DNA of 64,000 bases from Streptomyces sp. AM 2-1-1 (GCF_029167645.1 NZ_CP119147.1:3986501-4050500), one strand, 5' to 3'. Shown: positions 27,082-36,274, counted from the first letter of the stretch. Numbers and translations are program-made. The notes: generated by a model from the letters alone, not told the origin.

Positions 27082-28236
27082 TCACGCCCCCTTGGGCTCG
27101 ACGACCCACTCGCCCTTGCGCATGACGCCCTTGAGGGCGAACGCCTCGTCCAGCACCACCAGGTCGGCGTCCTTGCCGGTCTCCAGCGAGCCGATCCGGT
27201 CGTAGAGGCCGAGCAGCCGGGCCGGGTTGACGGAGATCGAGCGGACGACGTCCTCGACGGGAATGCGGTCGATCGTGACGGCCCGCCGGAACGCGGTGTC
27301 CAGGGTGAGCGTGGAGCCGGCGATCGAGCCGCCCTCCACCAGCCGGGCCACCCCGTCCTCGACATCGACCGCGAGGGGGCCGAGCTGGTACCGCCCGTCG
27401 CCGAAGCCGGCCGCGTCCATCGCGTCGGTGATCAGCGCGACCCGGGCGGCGCCCGCGTGGTGGTAGGCCATCTCCAGCGCCGCCGGGTGCAGATGGGTGC
27501 CGTCGTTGATCAGCTCGACGGTGATCCGCTCGTCCTCCAGCAGGGCCGCGATCGGGCCGGGGGAGCGGTGGCCGAGGGCGGGCATCGCGTTGTAGAGGTG
27601 GGTCGCGACGGTGGCGCCCGCGTCGATCGCCTCGACGGTCTGCTCGTAGCTGGCGTCGGTGTGGCCGATCGCGGCGATGACGCCCTGGTCGGCGAGGAGC
27701 CGCACCGAGTCGAGTCCGCCGGGGAGTTCGGTGGCCAGCGTCATCATCTTCGCGGTGCCGCGCGCCGCCTTGAGCAGGGCACCGACGGCGGCCGGGTCGG
27801 GATCGCGCAGCAGCCCCTCGCTGTGCGCGCCCTTGCGGCACGGGGAGATGAAGGGGCCCTCGAAGTGGATGCCGGCGATCTCGCCCTGTTCGGCCAGTTC
27901 GGAGAGGACCCCCGCCCAGCGGCCGAGGAATTCCAGGCTGTCGGTCACGGTGGAGGCGACGACCGTGGTGGTGCCGTGCTCGCGGTGCGTCCGTACGCCC
28001 GTCAGTACCTGGTCCACCGAGCCCGCGGTGAAGGACGCGCCGCCGCCGCCGTGGTTGTGCAGGTCCACGAAGCCGGGGACGACCCAGTGGCCGGTCAGGT
28101 CGATGGTCCGGGCGTCCTCGGGCGCCCCGTCGGCGATCCGTGTGCCCGTGACGGCCAACCGGCCGTTCTCCTCCGTGCCCCCGGGCCGTACGACCCGGGC
28201 ACCGGTGAGAACTGTGCTGTCTGCGCGTCCGGCCAT
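27082..28236 (-). CDS. nagA: N-acetylglucosamine-6-phosphate deacetylase
   Basis: 384 residues of the amidohydrolase superfamily, converting GlcNAc-6-P to GlcN-6-P and acetate. Metal and substrate motifs are all present: FVDLHNHGG, GIHFEGPFISP (metal Glu), AAIGHTDAS, THLYNAM, NDGTHLHP and ITDAMDAAG (catalytic Asp). Its ATG overlaps the nagK stop as TGATG, so the two are translationally coupled. The pair sits behind a DasR-type operator. The product feeds NagB and glycolysis or cell-wall synthesis, and GlcN-6-P is the DasR inducer. Confidence 0.96.
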   Translation of the reverse strand: MAGRADSTVLTGARVVRPGGTEENGRLAVTGTRIADGAPEDARTIDLTGHWVVPGFVDLHNHGGGGASFTAGSVDQVLTGVRTHREHGTTTVVASTVTDSLEFLGRWAGVLSELAEQGEIAGIHFEGPFISPCRKGAHSEGLLRDPDPAAVGALLKAARGTAKMMTLATELPGGLDSVRLLADQGVIAAIGHTDASYEQTVEAIDAGATVATHLYNAMPALGHRSPGPIAALLEDERITVELINDGTHLHPAALEMAYHHAGAARVALITDAMDAAGFGDGRYQLGPLAVDVEDGVARLVEGGSIAGSTLTLDTAFRRAVTIDRIPVEDVVRSISVNPARLLGLYDRIGSLETGKDADLVVLDEAFALKGVMRKGEWVVEPKGA

Positions 28237-29168
28237 CAGACGGATACCTCCGTGGCGAGTAGATCCCAGGCGAGCAGCCCCGCGCCCAGGCATCCGGCGG
28301 TGTCCCCGAGGGCCGCCGGGACGATGTGGGGCAGCTTCTGGAACGTGACGCGTTCCTCGACGGCCGCACGCAGTGGTACGAACAAGGTTTCCCCCGCCTC
28401 GGCGAGACCGCCACCGATGATGAGCGTGCGCGGGTCCAGCAGGGTGATCGCGGTGAGGAGCCCGGCGGCCAGGGCGTCGACGGCGTCGGCCCAGACGCGC
28501 AGGGCGGCCGGATCGCCCGCCTCCACGGCCCGCGCGCAGTCCGCCGCGTCCTGTGCGGGGTCGCCGCAGGCGGCGGCCCAGGCGCGGCTGACGGCGGCGG
28601 CGGAGGCGAGTGTTTCCAGACACCCGCGCTGGCCGCAGCCGCACTCCGGGCCGTCCGGCCGGACCACGACGTGCCCGATCTCGCCGGCGTTGCCGTGCGC
28701 ACCCGCCTCGATGACCCCGTCGATGCCGATCGCCCCGGCGATGCCGGTGCCCAGCGCGAGGAAGAGGAAGCGGTCGGTGCCGCGTCCGGCCCCGCCGCGG
28801 CCCTCGGCGAGCCCTCCGGTACGGACGTCGTGGCCGAGCGCGACGGGGATGGAGCCGAGCCGTTCGCCGAGCAGGTCGCGCAGCGGCAGGTCGCGCCAGC
28901 CGAGGTTGGCGGCGTAGACCGCGATGCCCCGCTCGGCGTCGATGATGCCGGGGACGGCCACCCCGGCCGCGACCGCGGCTTCGCCGAAGTGCTCCTCGCC
29001 GTACGCGCGCAGCTCGGCGGCGAACGCGAGGATGGTCTCGACGACCGCTTCGGGACCGCGTTCCCGGTCGGTGGCCCGCCGCGCCTCGTGCAGGAGGGTG
29101 CCGTCGGCTCCGACCAGTGCGGCCTTCATTCCTGTGCCGCCCACATCGAGGGCGATGACATGTCTCAC
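28236..29168 (-). CDS. nagK: ROK-family N-acetylglucosamine kinase
   Basis: 310 residues. The ATP phosphate loop ALDVGGTGMKAALV, the ROK substrate motif with AGAHGNAGEIGHVVV, and the zinc loop CGCGQRGCLET are present. With nagA directly downstream and coupled, it is the kinase for GlcNAc that enters or is released without phosphorylation. The GTG start at 29166-29168 lacks a clear ribosome site. The dre element lies 28 bases upstream. Confidence 0.93.
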   Translation of the reverse strand: MRHVIALDVGGTGMKAALVGADGTLLHEARRATDRERGPEAVVETILAFAAELRAYGEEHFGEAAVAAGVAVPGIIDAERGIAVYAANLGWRDLPLRDLLGERLGSIPVALGHDVRTGGLAEGRGGAGRGTDRFLFLALGTGIAGAIGIDGVIEAGAHGNAGEIGHVVVRPDGPECGCGQRGCLETLASAAAVSRAWAAACGDPAQDAADCARAVEAGDPAALRVWADAVDALAAGLLTAITLLDPRTLIIGGGLAEAGETLFVPLRAAVEERVTFQKLPHIVPAALGDTAGCLGAGLLAWDLLATEVSV

Positions 29169-29195
29169 GGGGGACAGTTTCGCCCGCCGGGCCCA

Positions 29196-29211
29196 AAAGG
29201 TCTAGTCCACT
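29196..29211. promoter_or_regulatory. DasR-responsive element (dre)
   Basis: AAAGGTCTAGTCCACT matches 13 of 16 positions of the DasR consensus ACTGGTCTAGACCACT. It lies 28 bases before nagK. DasR control of nagKA is known in S. coelicolor. Confidence 0.85.
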
Positions 29212-29300
29212 ATTCCGCTTTGTTTCGTGTGCATACAAAAAGGTGCGGGGGCCGTGGCGGCCCGGTGGCACTGTCCGGGGTGCGCGTTAGGTTGGTCGAC

Positions 29301-29627
29301 ATGACCGCCCCCGAGAACGGAAACGGAACCGCCGACGACGAGCCCACCCCCGCCGACGCGAGCGACGGGGGCGCCGGCGGTGCGGATGGCGGCGCGGACG
29401 GCGGCACTCTATCCGGCCGGGACCGCGCACTGCTGGCCCTGGAGCGGCGTTCGTGGGCGGGCCCCGGGGCGAAGGAACGGGCCATCCGCGAGGAGCTGGG
29501 ACTCTCGCCGGTGCGCTACTACCAGCTGCTGAACGCCCTGATCGGCGACCGCCGCGCCCTCGCCGAGGACCCCGTGACCGTCAACCGCCTGCGCCGCGTA
29601 CGGGAGGCCAGGCGGGAGCGGCGCTGA
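29301..29627 (+). CDS. DUF3263 protein, small HTH-like
   Basis: 108 residues. After a Gly/Asp/Ala-rich first 37 residues the DUF3263 core follows: LSGRDRALLALERRSWAGPGAKERAIREELGLSPVRYYQLLN and the basic end [11 protein letters not shown]. The AKERAIREELGLSPVRYYQ part looks like a sigma-4-like helix-turn-helix. The role is unknown. A TAGGTT -10-like box (29288-29293) 7 bases before the ATG and no ribosome site suggest a leaderless mRNA. Confidence 0.85.
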   Translation: MTAPENGNGTADDEPTPADASDGGAGGADGGADGGTLSGRDRALLALERRSWAGPGAKERAIREELGLSPVRYYQLLNALIGDRRALAEDPVTVNRLRRVREARRERR

Positions 29628-29699
29628 AGCGGTGGCCCGGGCCGTAACGTCCGGCGCCGGTCACCCGCACGAGCTACCGGTACGCGGCTCCGCGCGGAT

Positions 29700-30155
29700 T
29701 CACGGCCGGGGCCAGGGCCGCCCCGACAGCCGCTCGATGTCCGTGTTGAACCGTTTGAGGTAGCCGGCGAAGGTCTCCACGTCCTCCCGGGACCACGCGT
29801 CCATCACCTGCCCGAGCCCGCTCGCGTTCTTCTCCCGCTCCTCGTCCAGGCGCTGCGCACCCGCCGCCGTGATCCGGAACTTGCGGGCCATGCCCCCCGA
29901 CGGGTCCGGGATGCGCTCCACCAGCCCGGCGTGCATCGCGGCGGCGGTCTGCCGGTTGAGGGTGGACGCGTCGAGCCCGAAGGCGTCGCTCAGTTCCTTG
30001 ATGGACATCGGGCCCTGGACGCGGATGCGACTGAGCAGGACGTAGGCGCTCCGCTCCAGTACGTCGTCCTTGCGTCGTCCGTTCGCGGTGCGCAGGAAGA
30101 TGTGGCGGCTGAGCAGCATCTGTTCGTACTCGACCTGGTGGATGGGGTCGTCCAT
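29700..30155 (-). CDS. MarR-family transcriptional regulator
   Basis: 151 residues with a winged helix: ELSDAFGLDASTLNRQTAAAMHAGLVERIPDPSGGMARKFRITAAG. It binds DNA as a dimer; the ligand is unknown. The ATG at 30155 has GGAG at about 8 bases. It is divergent from otsB across 127 bases and so could control otsB, but I found no clear operator there. Confidence 0.92.
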   Translation of the reverse strand: MDDPIHQVEYEQMLLSRHIFLRTANGRRKDDVLERSAYVLLSRIRVQGPMSIKELSDAFGLDASTLNRQTAAAMHAGLVERIPDPSGGMARKFRITAAGAQRLDEEREKNASGLGQVMDAWSREDVETFAGYLKRFNTDIERLSGRPWPRP

Positions 30156-30282
30156 GCGTCTCGCTCCTCGTCACAGTCCCTCGGTCCGAGCGTACGGGGC
30201 CGCCGCCGGGGCCGGGCCCCGGGCCGGGGCACCGGCGGGAGCGGCCTCGGCACGGCCGCCCCTCCCCCGTTAGGGTCGGAGC

Positions 30283-31134
30283 ATGGGCAGCCAGAAGAAC
30301 CACGTGCCGACTCCGACCACCGAGGCGGGCCGCGCCGGCCTCGCCGCGATCCTGGCCGATCCGGGCCGCGCCGTCGTGGCGGTCGACTTCGACGGCACCC
30401 TCGCCGACATCGTGCCCGACCCCGAGCAGGCCCGGGCCCACGCCGACGTGCTTCCCGCACTCGCCGCGCTCGCCCCGAAGGTCGCCTCCGTCGTGGTGAT
30501 CACCGGCCGTCCCGCCGCCGTCGCGGTCGCGCACGGCGGTTTCGCGGGGGTTCCCGGCCTGGAGCACCTGGTGGTGCTCGGCCACTACGGCGCCGAGCGC
30601 TGGGAGGCGGGCTCGGGCGAGGTGGTCGCGCCACCGCCGCACCCCGGCCTCGCCGCGGTCCGCGCGGAACTTCCGGCCCTGCTGGACGGGCCGGCGACCC
30701 TGCTGGGCACGTGGGTGGAGGAGAAGGGGCAGGCGGTCGCGGTCCACACCCGCCGTGCCGCCGATCCGCAGGCCGCCTTCGAGCTGCTGCGCGAGCCCCT
30801 CAACCGGCTCGCCGACCGCCACGGGCTGATCGTCGAGCCGGGCCGCCAGGTGCTGGAGCTGCGTCCGCCCGGGGTGGACAAGGGCGTCGCGCTCACCGCG
30901 TACGCGGCCGAGGTGGGGGCCGGGTCGCTCCTCTACGCGGGCGACGACCTGGGTGACATCGCGGCCTTCGCGGCCGTCGAGAAGCTGCGCTCGGGCGGTC
31001 CGGGCGCGGTGCCGGGCCTGCTGGTGTGCAGCGGGGGCGCCGAGGTGCCGGAGCTCGCCTCGCGCGCCGACCTGATCGTGCCCGGTCCGGCCCAGGTCGC
31101 GGCGCTGCTGGCCGCGGTGGCCGCGAGCGTCTGA
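30283..31134 (+). CDS. otsB: Trehalose-6-phosphate phosphatase
   Basis: 283 residues. HAD motifs [15 protein letters not shown] (nucleophile Asp), VITGRP, the lysine-containing [10 protein letters not shown] and [12 protein letters not shown] mark trehalose phosphatase. It dephosphorylates the OtsA product to trehalose, an osmo- and spore protectant. A TAGGGT box lies 6 bases before the ATG (leaderless type). It converges with otsA through a 13-bp hairpin, so the two pathway genes are transcribed toward each other rather than as an operon. Confidence 0.95.
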   Translation: MGSQKNHVPTPTTEAGRAGLAAILADPGRAVVAVDFDGTLADIVPDPEQARAHADVLPALAALAPKVASVVVITGRPAAVAVAHGGFAGVPGLEHLVVLGHYGAERWEAGSGEVVAPPPHPGLAAVRAELPALLDGPATLLGTWVEEKGQAVAVHTRRAADPQAAFELLREPLNRLADRHGLIVEPGRQVLELRPPGVDKGVALTAYAAEVGAGSLLYAGDDLGDIAAFAAVEKLRSGGPGAVPGLLVCSGGAEVPELASRADLIVPGPAQVAALLAAVAASV

Positions 31135-31140
31135 GAACGG

Positions 31141-31183
31141 GAGGGCCTCACCCGCGGCCGGCGCCGGGAGGGGTGAGGCCCTC
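31141..31183. terminator. Bidirectional terminator between otsB and otsA
   Basis: Perfect 13-bp arms GAGGGCCTCACCC / GGGTGAGGCCCTC, 17-base loop. Confidence 0.85.
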
Positions 31184-31188
31184 GGGGA

Positions 31189-32574
31189 TCACCCCTCCCG
31201 CAGCGCGTCCAGCTGCTGGAGGAACCACTCCTGCGGCGGCAGCGCGGTGGCTGCCTCGGCGAGCCGCGCCGACCGCTCGGCCCGCTCCGTGTCGTCCATG
31301 GTCAGTGCCTCGTGCAGGGCCTCGGCCGTGGCGCTGACGTCGTACGGGTTGACCACCAGCGAGTCGGCGCCCAGCTCCTCGTACGCGCCGGCCTCCCGGG
31401 AGAGCACCAGGGCGACCCCGTGGTCGGAGACGACCGGGACCTCCTTGGCGACCAGGTTCATGCCGTCTCGGATGGGGTTGACCAGGGCCACGTCGGCGAG
31501 CCGGTAGGCGGCCAGCGAGCGGGCGAAGTCGTCCCTCACGTGCAGGACGACCGGCGTCCAGGTGTCGGAGCCGTACGCCTTGTTGATCTCGTCGGCCAGC
31601 TCCCGCACCGCTGCCGTGTACTCGCGGTAGACCGCGAGGTCCTGGCGCGAGGGGTAGGCGAAGGCGACGTGCACGACGCGTTCGCGCCACTCGGGGTGGT
31701 TGTCGAGGAGGGCGCGGTAGGCGTGCAGCCCGCGCACGATGTTCTTGGACAGCTCGGTGCGGTCCACCCGGACGATCGTCTTGCGGCTGCCGTCGCCACC
31801 GATCTGCTCGCGCAGCGCGGCCATCCGCTCGTCCACGTCCGGTTCGTGCGAGCGGGCGAGCAGGAAGTCGCCGTCCGCGCCCAGGCCGTGCACACCGATG
31901 CGCGTCCCACTCGTGCCGCCGAGGATCTCGGTGCAGCAGCCGATGAAGGCGTCCGCCCAGCGGCGGGTGAGGAACGCCGCCCGGTCCGCGCCGAGGATGC
32001 CGCGCAGCAGCTGCTCGCCGATGTCGTCCGGCAGCAGCCGGAAGTAGTCCACCGGCGCCCACGGGGTGTGCGAGAAGTGGCCGATGCGCAGGTCGGGCCG
32101 GAGCTCGCGGAGCATCCCGGGGACCAGCGCCAGGTGGTAGTCCTGCACCAGCACGGCGGCGCCCTCTCCCGCCTCCTCGGCCAGCGCCTGGGCGAAGGCC
32201 CGGTTGTACGTCTCGTACGCGGCCCACTGGCGCCGGAACTCGTCGTCGAAGACCGGCTCCACCGGGGTCTGGTAGAGGAGGTGGTGGACGAACCAGAGCA
32301 CGGAGTTGGCGATGCCGTTGTACGCGTCGGCGTGCACCGAGGCGTCGATGTCGAGCATCCGGACGCCCTCTTCGCCGACCCCGCGGCGGACCGCCTCGCG
32401 GTCGCCGTCGCCGAGTGCGGCGCAGACCCACATCTTGTCGTCGACGGCGCTCAGCCCGGAGACGAGCCCGCCCCCGCCCCTGCGCGCGTCGAGGGAACCG
32501 TCCTTGTTCAGCGTGTACGAAACGGGGCCGCGATTGGACGCGACGAGAACCTGGGCGGCGTGCTCGGAGACCAT
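31189..32574 (-). CDS. otsA: Trehalose-6-phosphate synthase
   Basis: 461 residues, GT20 family, joining a nucleotide-glucose and glucose-6-phosphate. [58 protein letters not shown] and [14 protein letters not shown] are diagnostic. The ATG at 32572-32574 is preceded by TAGGTT on the coding strand (32582-32587), again a leaderless layout. gpgS lies 83 bases upstream in the same direction. Confidence 0.96.
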   Translation of the reverse strand: MVSEHAAQVLVASNRGPVSYTLNKDGSLDARRGGGGLVSGLSAVDDKMWVCAALGDGDREAVRRGVGEEGVRMLDIDASVHADAYNGIANSVLWFVHHLLYQTPVEPVFDDEFRRQWAAYETYNRAFAQALAEEAGEGAAVLVQDYHLALVPGMLRELRPDLRIGHFSHTPWAPVDYFRLLPDDIGEQLLRGILGADRAAFLTRRWADAFIGCCTEILGGTSGTRIGVHGLGADGDFLLARSHEPDVDERMAALREQIGGDGSRKTIVRVDRTELSKNIVRGLHAYRALLDNHPEWRERVVHVAFAYPSRQDLAVYREYTAAVRELADEINKAYGSDTWTPVVLHVRDDFARSLAAYRLADVALVNPIRDGMNLVAKEVPVVSDHGVALVLSREAGAYEELGADSLVVNPYDVSATAEALHEALTMDDTERAERSARLAEAATALPPQEWFLQQLDALREG

Positions 32575-32657
32575 GTAGCGGAACCTAGCCCGATACGTAA
32601 CCCTCCAAACGTGTCCGAGCGCAGCCCGCCGGGCACTCCGTGCGCTCGGTGGCGGCG

Positions 32658-33632
32658 TCAGGCCGCCGACCGGGCCGCGTACTCCGCGATCTCCCGCACC
32701 GGGGGCCGCTCTTCGGTGTCCACGGCGTAGGTGCGTGGCCGGAAGCCGTCCTCGTACCGCTCGAACTGGGTCAGCTCCGGGCGTACCAGGTGGCCCCGGG
32801 AGAGCCGTAGCTGCGCGGTCCGGTAGATCGTGGCGGCCATCCGCCCGAGCGCCTGCCCGTCCTGGTGGCGGTGGCGGCGGACCCCGACGTCCACCTGGGC
32901 CAGCGCGTCGAGCCCCACGGTGTGCAGCGCGTCCACGAGGAGACCCAGCTCGACGCCGTACCCGACGGGGAAGGGCAGCTGCTCCAGGAGGGGGCGGCGG
33001 ACCGCGTACTCGCCGCCCAGCGGCTGGACGAAGCCGGCCAGTTTCGGCCAGTGCAGATTGAGCAGGGGGCGCGCGACCAGTTCGGTGACGCGGCCGCCCT
33101 GGGCGGGGGTTCCGGCGGGGACCTGGCCGTCCGCCGTCTCCAGCGGCCGGTCGTACATCGCCTTGACGAAGTGGACGTCCGGGTCGGTGAGCAGCGGGCC
33201 GACGATGCCGGAGACGAAGTCGGCGGAGAAGTCCTTGAGGTCCGCGTCGACGAAGCAGACGATCTCGCCACTGGTCACGAAGAGCGACCGCCACAGGACC
33301 TCGCCCTTGCCGGGCAGGGCCGGTATGCGGGGGAGGATCGCGTCGCGGTGCACCACCCGGGCTCCGGCCGCGCGGGCCACCGCGGAGGTGGCGTCGGTGG
33401 AACCGGAGTCGATGACCACGAGTTCGTCGACGAGCGGCACCTTCTCCATCAGCTCGCGGCGGATGGTGCGCACGATGTCGCCGACCGTCTCCTGCTCGTT
33501 CAGCGCGGGGAGCACGACGCTCACGGAGGAGCGGCGGGGGTCCCGGGCGCGGGCGGCCAGGAGCCGTTCCAGAGGGCGGTCACCGGCACCCCAGGAACGA
33601 CTGCTCAACCAGCTGTCGACCTCTTCCAGCAC
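32658..33632 (-). CDS. gpgS: Glucosyl-3-phosphoglycerate synthase
   Basis: 324 residues, GT-A fold. SVVLPALNEQETVGDIV, CFVDADLKDFSADFV (metal DxD) and QPLGGEYAVRRPLLEQLPFPVGYGVELGLLVD match GpgS, which transfers glucose to 3-phosphoglycerate at the start of glucosylglycerate or methylglucose-polysaccharide synthesis. The GTG at 33632 has GGGAG 8 bases upstream and gives VLEEVDSWLSSRSW. It lies upstream of otsA on the same strand and is divergent from thrC. Both products are compatible-solute related. Confidence 0.93.
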   Translation of the reverse strand: MLEEVDSWLSSRSWGAGDRPLERLLAARARDPRRSSVSVVLPALNEQETVGDIVRTIRRELMEKVPLVDELVVIDSGSTDATSAVARAAGARVVHRDAILPRIPALPGKGEVLWRSLFVTSGEIVCFVDADLKDFSADFVSGIVGPLLTDPDVHFVKAMYDRPLETADGQVPAGTPAQGGRVTELVARPLLNLHWPKLAGFVQPLGGEYAVRRPLLEQLPFPVGYGVELGLLVDALHTVGLDALAQVDVGVRRHRHQDGQALGRMAATIYRTAQLRLSRGHLVRPELTQFERYEDGFRPRTYAVDTEERPPVREIAEYAARSAA

Positions 33633-33786
33633 GGGCGAACTCCCTGTATGTGATCCATCTCGCGGGTCGGACGACTGCCTCACCCGTCGGGTGCTTCGGT
33701 TACAGTCTTGAACAACGCTCGCCGCCTTCGCATCTCGGGGTCGGGGGGCGGACAAACGCCTGGACCGCACGGTCCAGTGCCATAGC

Positions 33787-33912
33787 GCTCATCCAGAGGG
33801 ACTGAGGGAACGGCCCGTTGAAGTCCCGGCAACCCTCCCGCCGGCCGCGAGGCCACGGTGGGGAAGGTGCCAATTCCGTCTTGCGGCGAAACGCGTCGCG
33901 AGGAAGATGAGG
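33787..33912 (+). promoter_or_regulatory. SAM-I (S-box) riboswitch upstream of thrC
   Basis: The P1 arms CTCATC (33788-33793) and GATGAG (33906-33911) close the aptamer. Conserved SAM-I segments lie between: AGAGGGACTGAGGGAACGGC, CCGTTGAAGTCCCGGCAACC, GGTGCCAATTCC and GCGAGGAAGATGAG. The 3' P1 strand runs directly into GAGGAGAAAGG, so SAM binding may hide the ribosome site (translational control); GAGG can also pair with CCTC at 33921-33924. A -10-like TACAGT (33701-33706) gives a start near 33713. Confidence 0.93.
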
Positions 33913-33931
33913 AGAAAGGGCCTCCGCCATC

Positions 33932-35224
33932 ATGGCTGTTCAGACCGTCGCAGCTTCTTCCGGAACCTCTGTGGACCTCGGTCCCGCCACGGCACTCTCC
34001 TGCCGCGAGTGCGGTGAACGCTTCGCACTCGGGCCGATCTTCGCCTGCGCGTCGTGTTTCGGGCCGCTCGAAGTGGCCTACGACCTGCCGAGCGGCTCCC
34101 CGGACGAGCTGAAGAAGCGCATCGAGGCCGGACCGGACAACATCTGGCGCTACGCGCCGCTGCTGCCGGTCCCCGCCGACGTCGCCGACAAGCCCAACAT
34201 CAACCCCGGCTTCACCAAGCTGGTCAAGGCCGAGAACCTCGCCCGTGAGCTGGGCGTCACCGGCGCCCTGTACGTCAAGGACGACTCCGGCAACCCGACG
34301 CACTCCTTCAAGGACCGCGTCGTCGCGATCGCCGTCGAAGCCGCCCGCGCATTCGGCTTCACCACCCTCTCCTGCTCCTCCACCGGCAACCTCGCCGGCG
34401 CGGTCGGTGCCGCCGCCGCGCGGGCCGGCTTCCGCTCCTGCGTGTTCATCCCGCACGACCTGGAAGAGGGCAAGGTCGTCATGGCCGCGGTCTACGGCGG
34501 CGAGCTCGTCGGCATCGACGGCAACTACGACGACGTCAACCGCTTCTGCTCCGAGCTGATCGGCGACCCGCTCGGCGAGGGCTGGGGCTTCGTCAACGTC
34601 AACCTCCGCCCGTACTACGGCGAGGGCTCGAAGACGCTCGCGTACGAGATCTGCGAGCAGCTCGGCTGGCAGCTCCCCGACCAGCTGGTCATCCCGATCG
34701 CGTCCGGCTCCCAGCTCACCAAGATCGACAAGGGGCTGCAGGAGCTGATCAAGCTCGGCCTCGTCGAGGAGAAGCCCTACAAGATCTTCGGTGCCCAGGC
34801 CGAGGGGTGCTCCCCGGTCTCCACCGCCTTCAAGGCCGGTCACGACGTGGTCCGTCCGCAGAAGCCGCACACGATCGCCAAGTCGCTCGCGATCGGCAAC
34901 CCGGCCGACGGCCCGTACGTCCTGGACATCGCCCGCCGCACCGGCGGAGCGGTGGAGGACGTCGACGACGAGCAGATCGTGGACGCGATCAAGCTGCTCG
35001 CCCGCACCGAGGGCATCTTCGCGGAGACCGCGGGCGGCGTGACCGTCGGCGTGACGCGCAAGCTGATCGAGGCCGGTCTGCTCGACCCGGCGCTGACCAC
35101 CGTCGTCCTCAACACCGGCGACGGCCTCAAGACCCTGGACGCGGTCTCCCCGACGACCGGTCTCACGGCGACGATCCGCCCGAGCCTGGACGCGTTCCGC
35201 GCCGCGGGCCTCGCGGCCCACTGA
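33932..35224 (+). CDS. thrC: Threonine synthase
   Basis: 430 residues, PLP-dependent, converting O-phosphohomoserine to threonine. The PLP lysine is Lys127 in NPTHSFKDRVV; SCSSTGNLAGAVGAAAARAG is the phosphate-binding loop. A Cys-rich start (CRECGERFALGPIFACASCFGPLEV) is a zinc-ribbon-like element seen in this class. The ATG at 33932 follows the riboswitch. moaD/thiS-like follows by 29 bases and is probably co-transcribed. Confidence 0.96.
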   Translation: MAVQTVAASSGTSVDLGPATALSCRECGERFALGPIFACASCFGPLEVAYDLPSGSPDELKKRIEAGPDNIWRYAPLLPVPADVADKPNINPGFTKLVKAENLARELGVTGALYVKDDSGNPTHSFKDRVVAIAVEAARAFGFTTLSCSSTGNLAGAVGAAAARAGFRSCVFIPHDLEEGKVVMAAVYGGELVGIDGNYDDVNRFCSELIGDPLGEGWGFVNVNLRPYYGEGSKTLAYEICEQLGWQLPDQLVIPIASGSQLTKIDKGLQELIKLGLVEEKPYKIFGAQAEGCSPVSTAFKAGHDVVRPQKPHTIAKSLAIGNPADGPYVLDIARRTGGAVEDVDDEQIVDAIKLLARTEGIFAETAGGVTVGVTRKLIEAGLLDPALTTVVLNTGDGLKTLDAVSPTTGLTATIRPSLDAFRAAGLAAH

Positions 35225-35253
35225 CCACCCCAGAACCGAGGAAGGCAACCCCC

Positions 35254-35532
35254 ATGAGCGTCAAGGTCCGCATCCCCACCATCCTGCGCACGTACACCGG
35301 CGGCCAGGCCGAGGTCCCGGCCGAGGGCACCGTTCTCTCCGAGGTCATCGAGTCCCTGGAGAAGGACCACCCGGGCATCGCCGCGCGCGTCCTGGACGAC
35401 CAGGGCAAGCTGCGCCGCTTCGTCAACGTGTACGTCAACGACGACGACGTCCGCTTCGAGGGCGGTCTCCAGGCGGCCACGCCGGACGGCGCCGGCGTCT
35501 CGATCATCCCGGCCGTCGCGGGCGGCTGCTGA
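35254..35532 (+). CDS. MoaD/ThiS-family sulfur carrier with C-terminal GGC
   Basis: 92 residues with a ubiquitin-like fold: VKVRIPTILRTYTGG start and SIIPAVAGGC end. Sulfur carriers act after their C-terminal Gly-Gly is activated to a thiocarboxylate; here a Cys follows, so one residue would have to be removed, as a JAMM peptidase does for QbsE. The ending PAVAGG resembles CysO of mycobacterial cysteine synthesis. It is probably in one transcript with thrC. ATG 35254 has GAGGAAGG about 8 bases upstream. Confidence 0.88.
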   Translation: MSVKVRIPTILRTYTGGQAEVPAEGTVLSEVIESLEKDHPGIAARVLDDQGKLRRFVNVYVNDDDVRFEGGLQAATPDGAGVSIIPAVAGGC

Positions 35533-35598
35533 CCCGTTCGCCGGGTGAGGGTGCCCGCCGCACGCCGACGGCCCCGACAGCCTTTCCTCCGCACACCG

Positions 35599-35631
35599 TT
35601 GCCCCCTCCGCGTCAGACGCGGAGGGGGCAA
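35599..35631 (+). terminator. Rho-independent terminator of the thrC operon
   Basis: Perfect 15-bp stem TTGCCCCCTCCGCGT / ACGCGGAGGGGGCAA, CAG loop, followed by TTT. Confidence 0.9.
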
Positions 35632-35848
35632 TTTCGCAGGGTTGAGCGCGGTACAGTTGGGGAAGCCCCCTCCGCTGCCCGAGCCGCGCGCCTACGAGAT
35701 CGCGCCGCGGCGCGACAAGATGCAGCCAAAGTACGGATGCCCTCTGCGCCTTAAGTGGCCTTTGTCTGGCCCGGCTTGCCCAGGAATCTCAGCAAATACT
35801 CATGTTCGGGCGTTCCGGCACGCCCAGATTTATCGCCCGATTGCCCTG

Positions 35849-35989
35849 TTGCAGAGGGCAGTTGGGCAGATACATTCGGCCGCGGTCGACGCGTTCCGGC
35901 GCACGCACCCTCTCCTGTCGGAGGGTGAGTTCTGACCCGGGTCCGCGAAGTGCGGGCCTGTGCAGGGGCCAGAAATAGGGGAGTTAGGC
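35849..35989 (+). promoter_or_regulatory. Candidate promoter and leader of the cold-shock gene
   Basis: TTGCAG (35849-35854), 16 bases, TACATT (35871-35876) gives a start near 35883 and a leader of about 107 bases. The leader holds a 7-bp hairpin CACCCTC / GAGGGTG (35906-35927) and a GGGGAG ribosome site. The upstream 35632-35848 has no gene; a TACAGT near 35651 is another possible -10. Confidence 0.5.
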
Positions 35990-36196
35990 ATGGCTCAGGG
36001 CACCGTCAAGTGGTTCAACGCGGAGAAGGGGTACGGCTTCATCGCGGTCGACGGTGGTGCGGATGTTTTCGTCCACTACAGCGCGATCCAGATGGACGGG
36101 TACCGCACCCTCGAAGAGGGTCAGCGAGTTGAATTCGAGATCTCGCAGGGCCAGAAGGGGCCGCAGGCGGACATGGTCAAACTCGCCGTCGGCTGA
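35990..36196 (+). CDS. Cold-shock-domain protein
   Basis: 68 residues, normal CspA length. [33 protein letters not shown] contains both RNA-binding motifs, KGYGFI (RNP1) and DVFVHY (RNP2). It is an RNA chaperone of the cytoplasm; streptomycete SC 7.0/ScoF-type. It lies just upstream of groEL2 but is separated from it by a very strong terminator and a separate promoter. Confidence 0.97.
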   Translation: MAQGTVKWFNAEKGYGFIAVDGGADVFVHYSAIQMDGYRTLEEGQRVEFEISQGQKGPQADMVKLAVG

Positions 36197-36225
36197 GGTC
36201 GGACGCGGTCGGCAACGACACTACT

Positions 36226-36274
36226 CACGCACGCAGGGCCCGTCCCCGTCAGGGGTACGGGCCCTGCGTGCGTG
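36226..36274. terminator. Very strong terminator after the cold-shock gene
   Basis: 18-bp arms (left from 36226, CACGCACGCAGGGCCCGT; right ending 36274) with an added CCCC/GGGG inner stem and one bulged T. Confidence 0.85.

Noticed and set aside
32583..33294. N-terminal extension of OtsA
   Set aside because: Antisense-like Arg/Pro-rich sequence overlapping gpgS; OtsA proper begins [17 protein letters not shown] at 32574.
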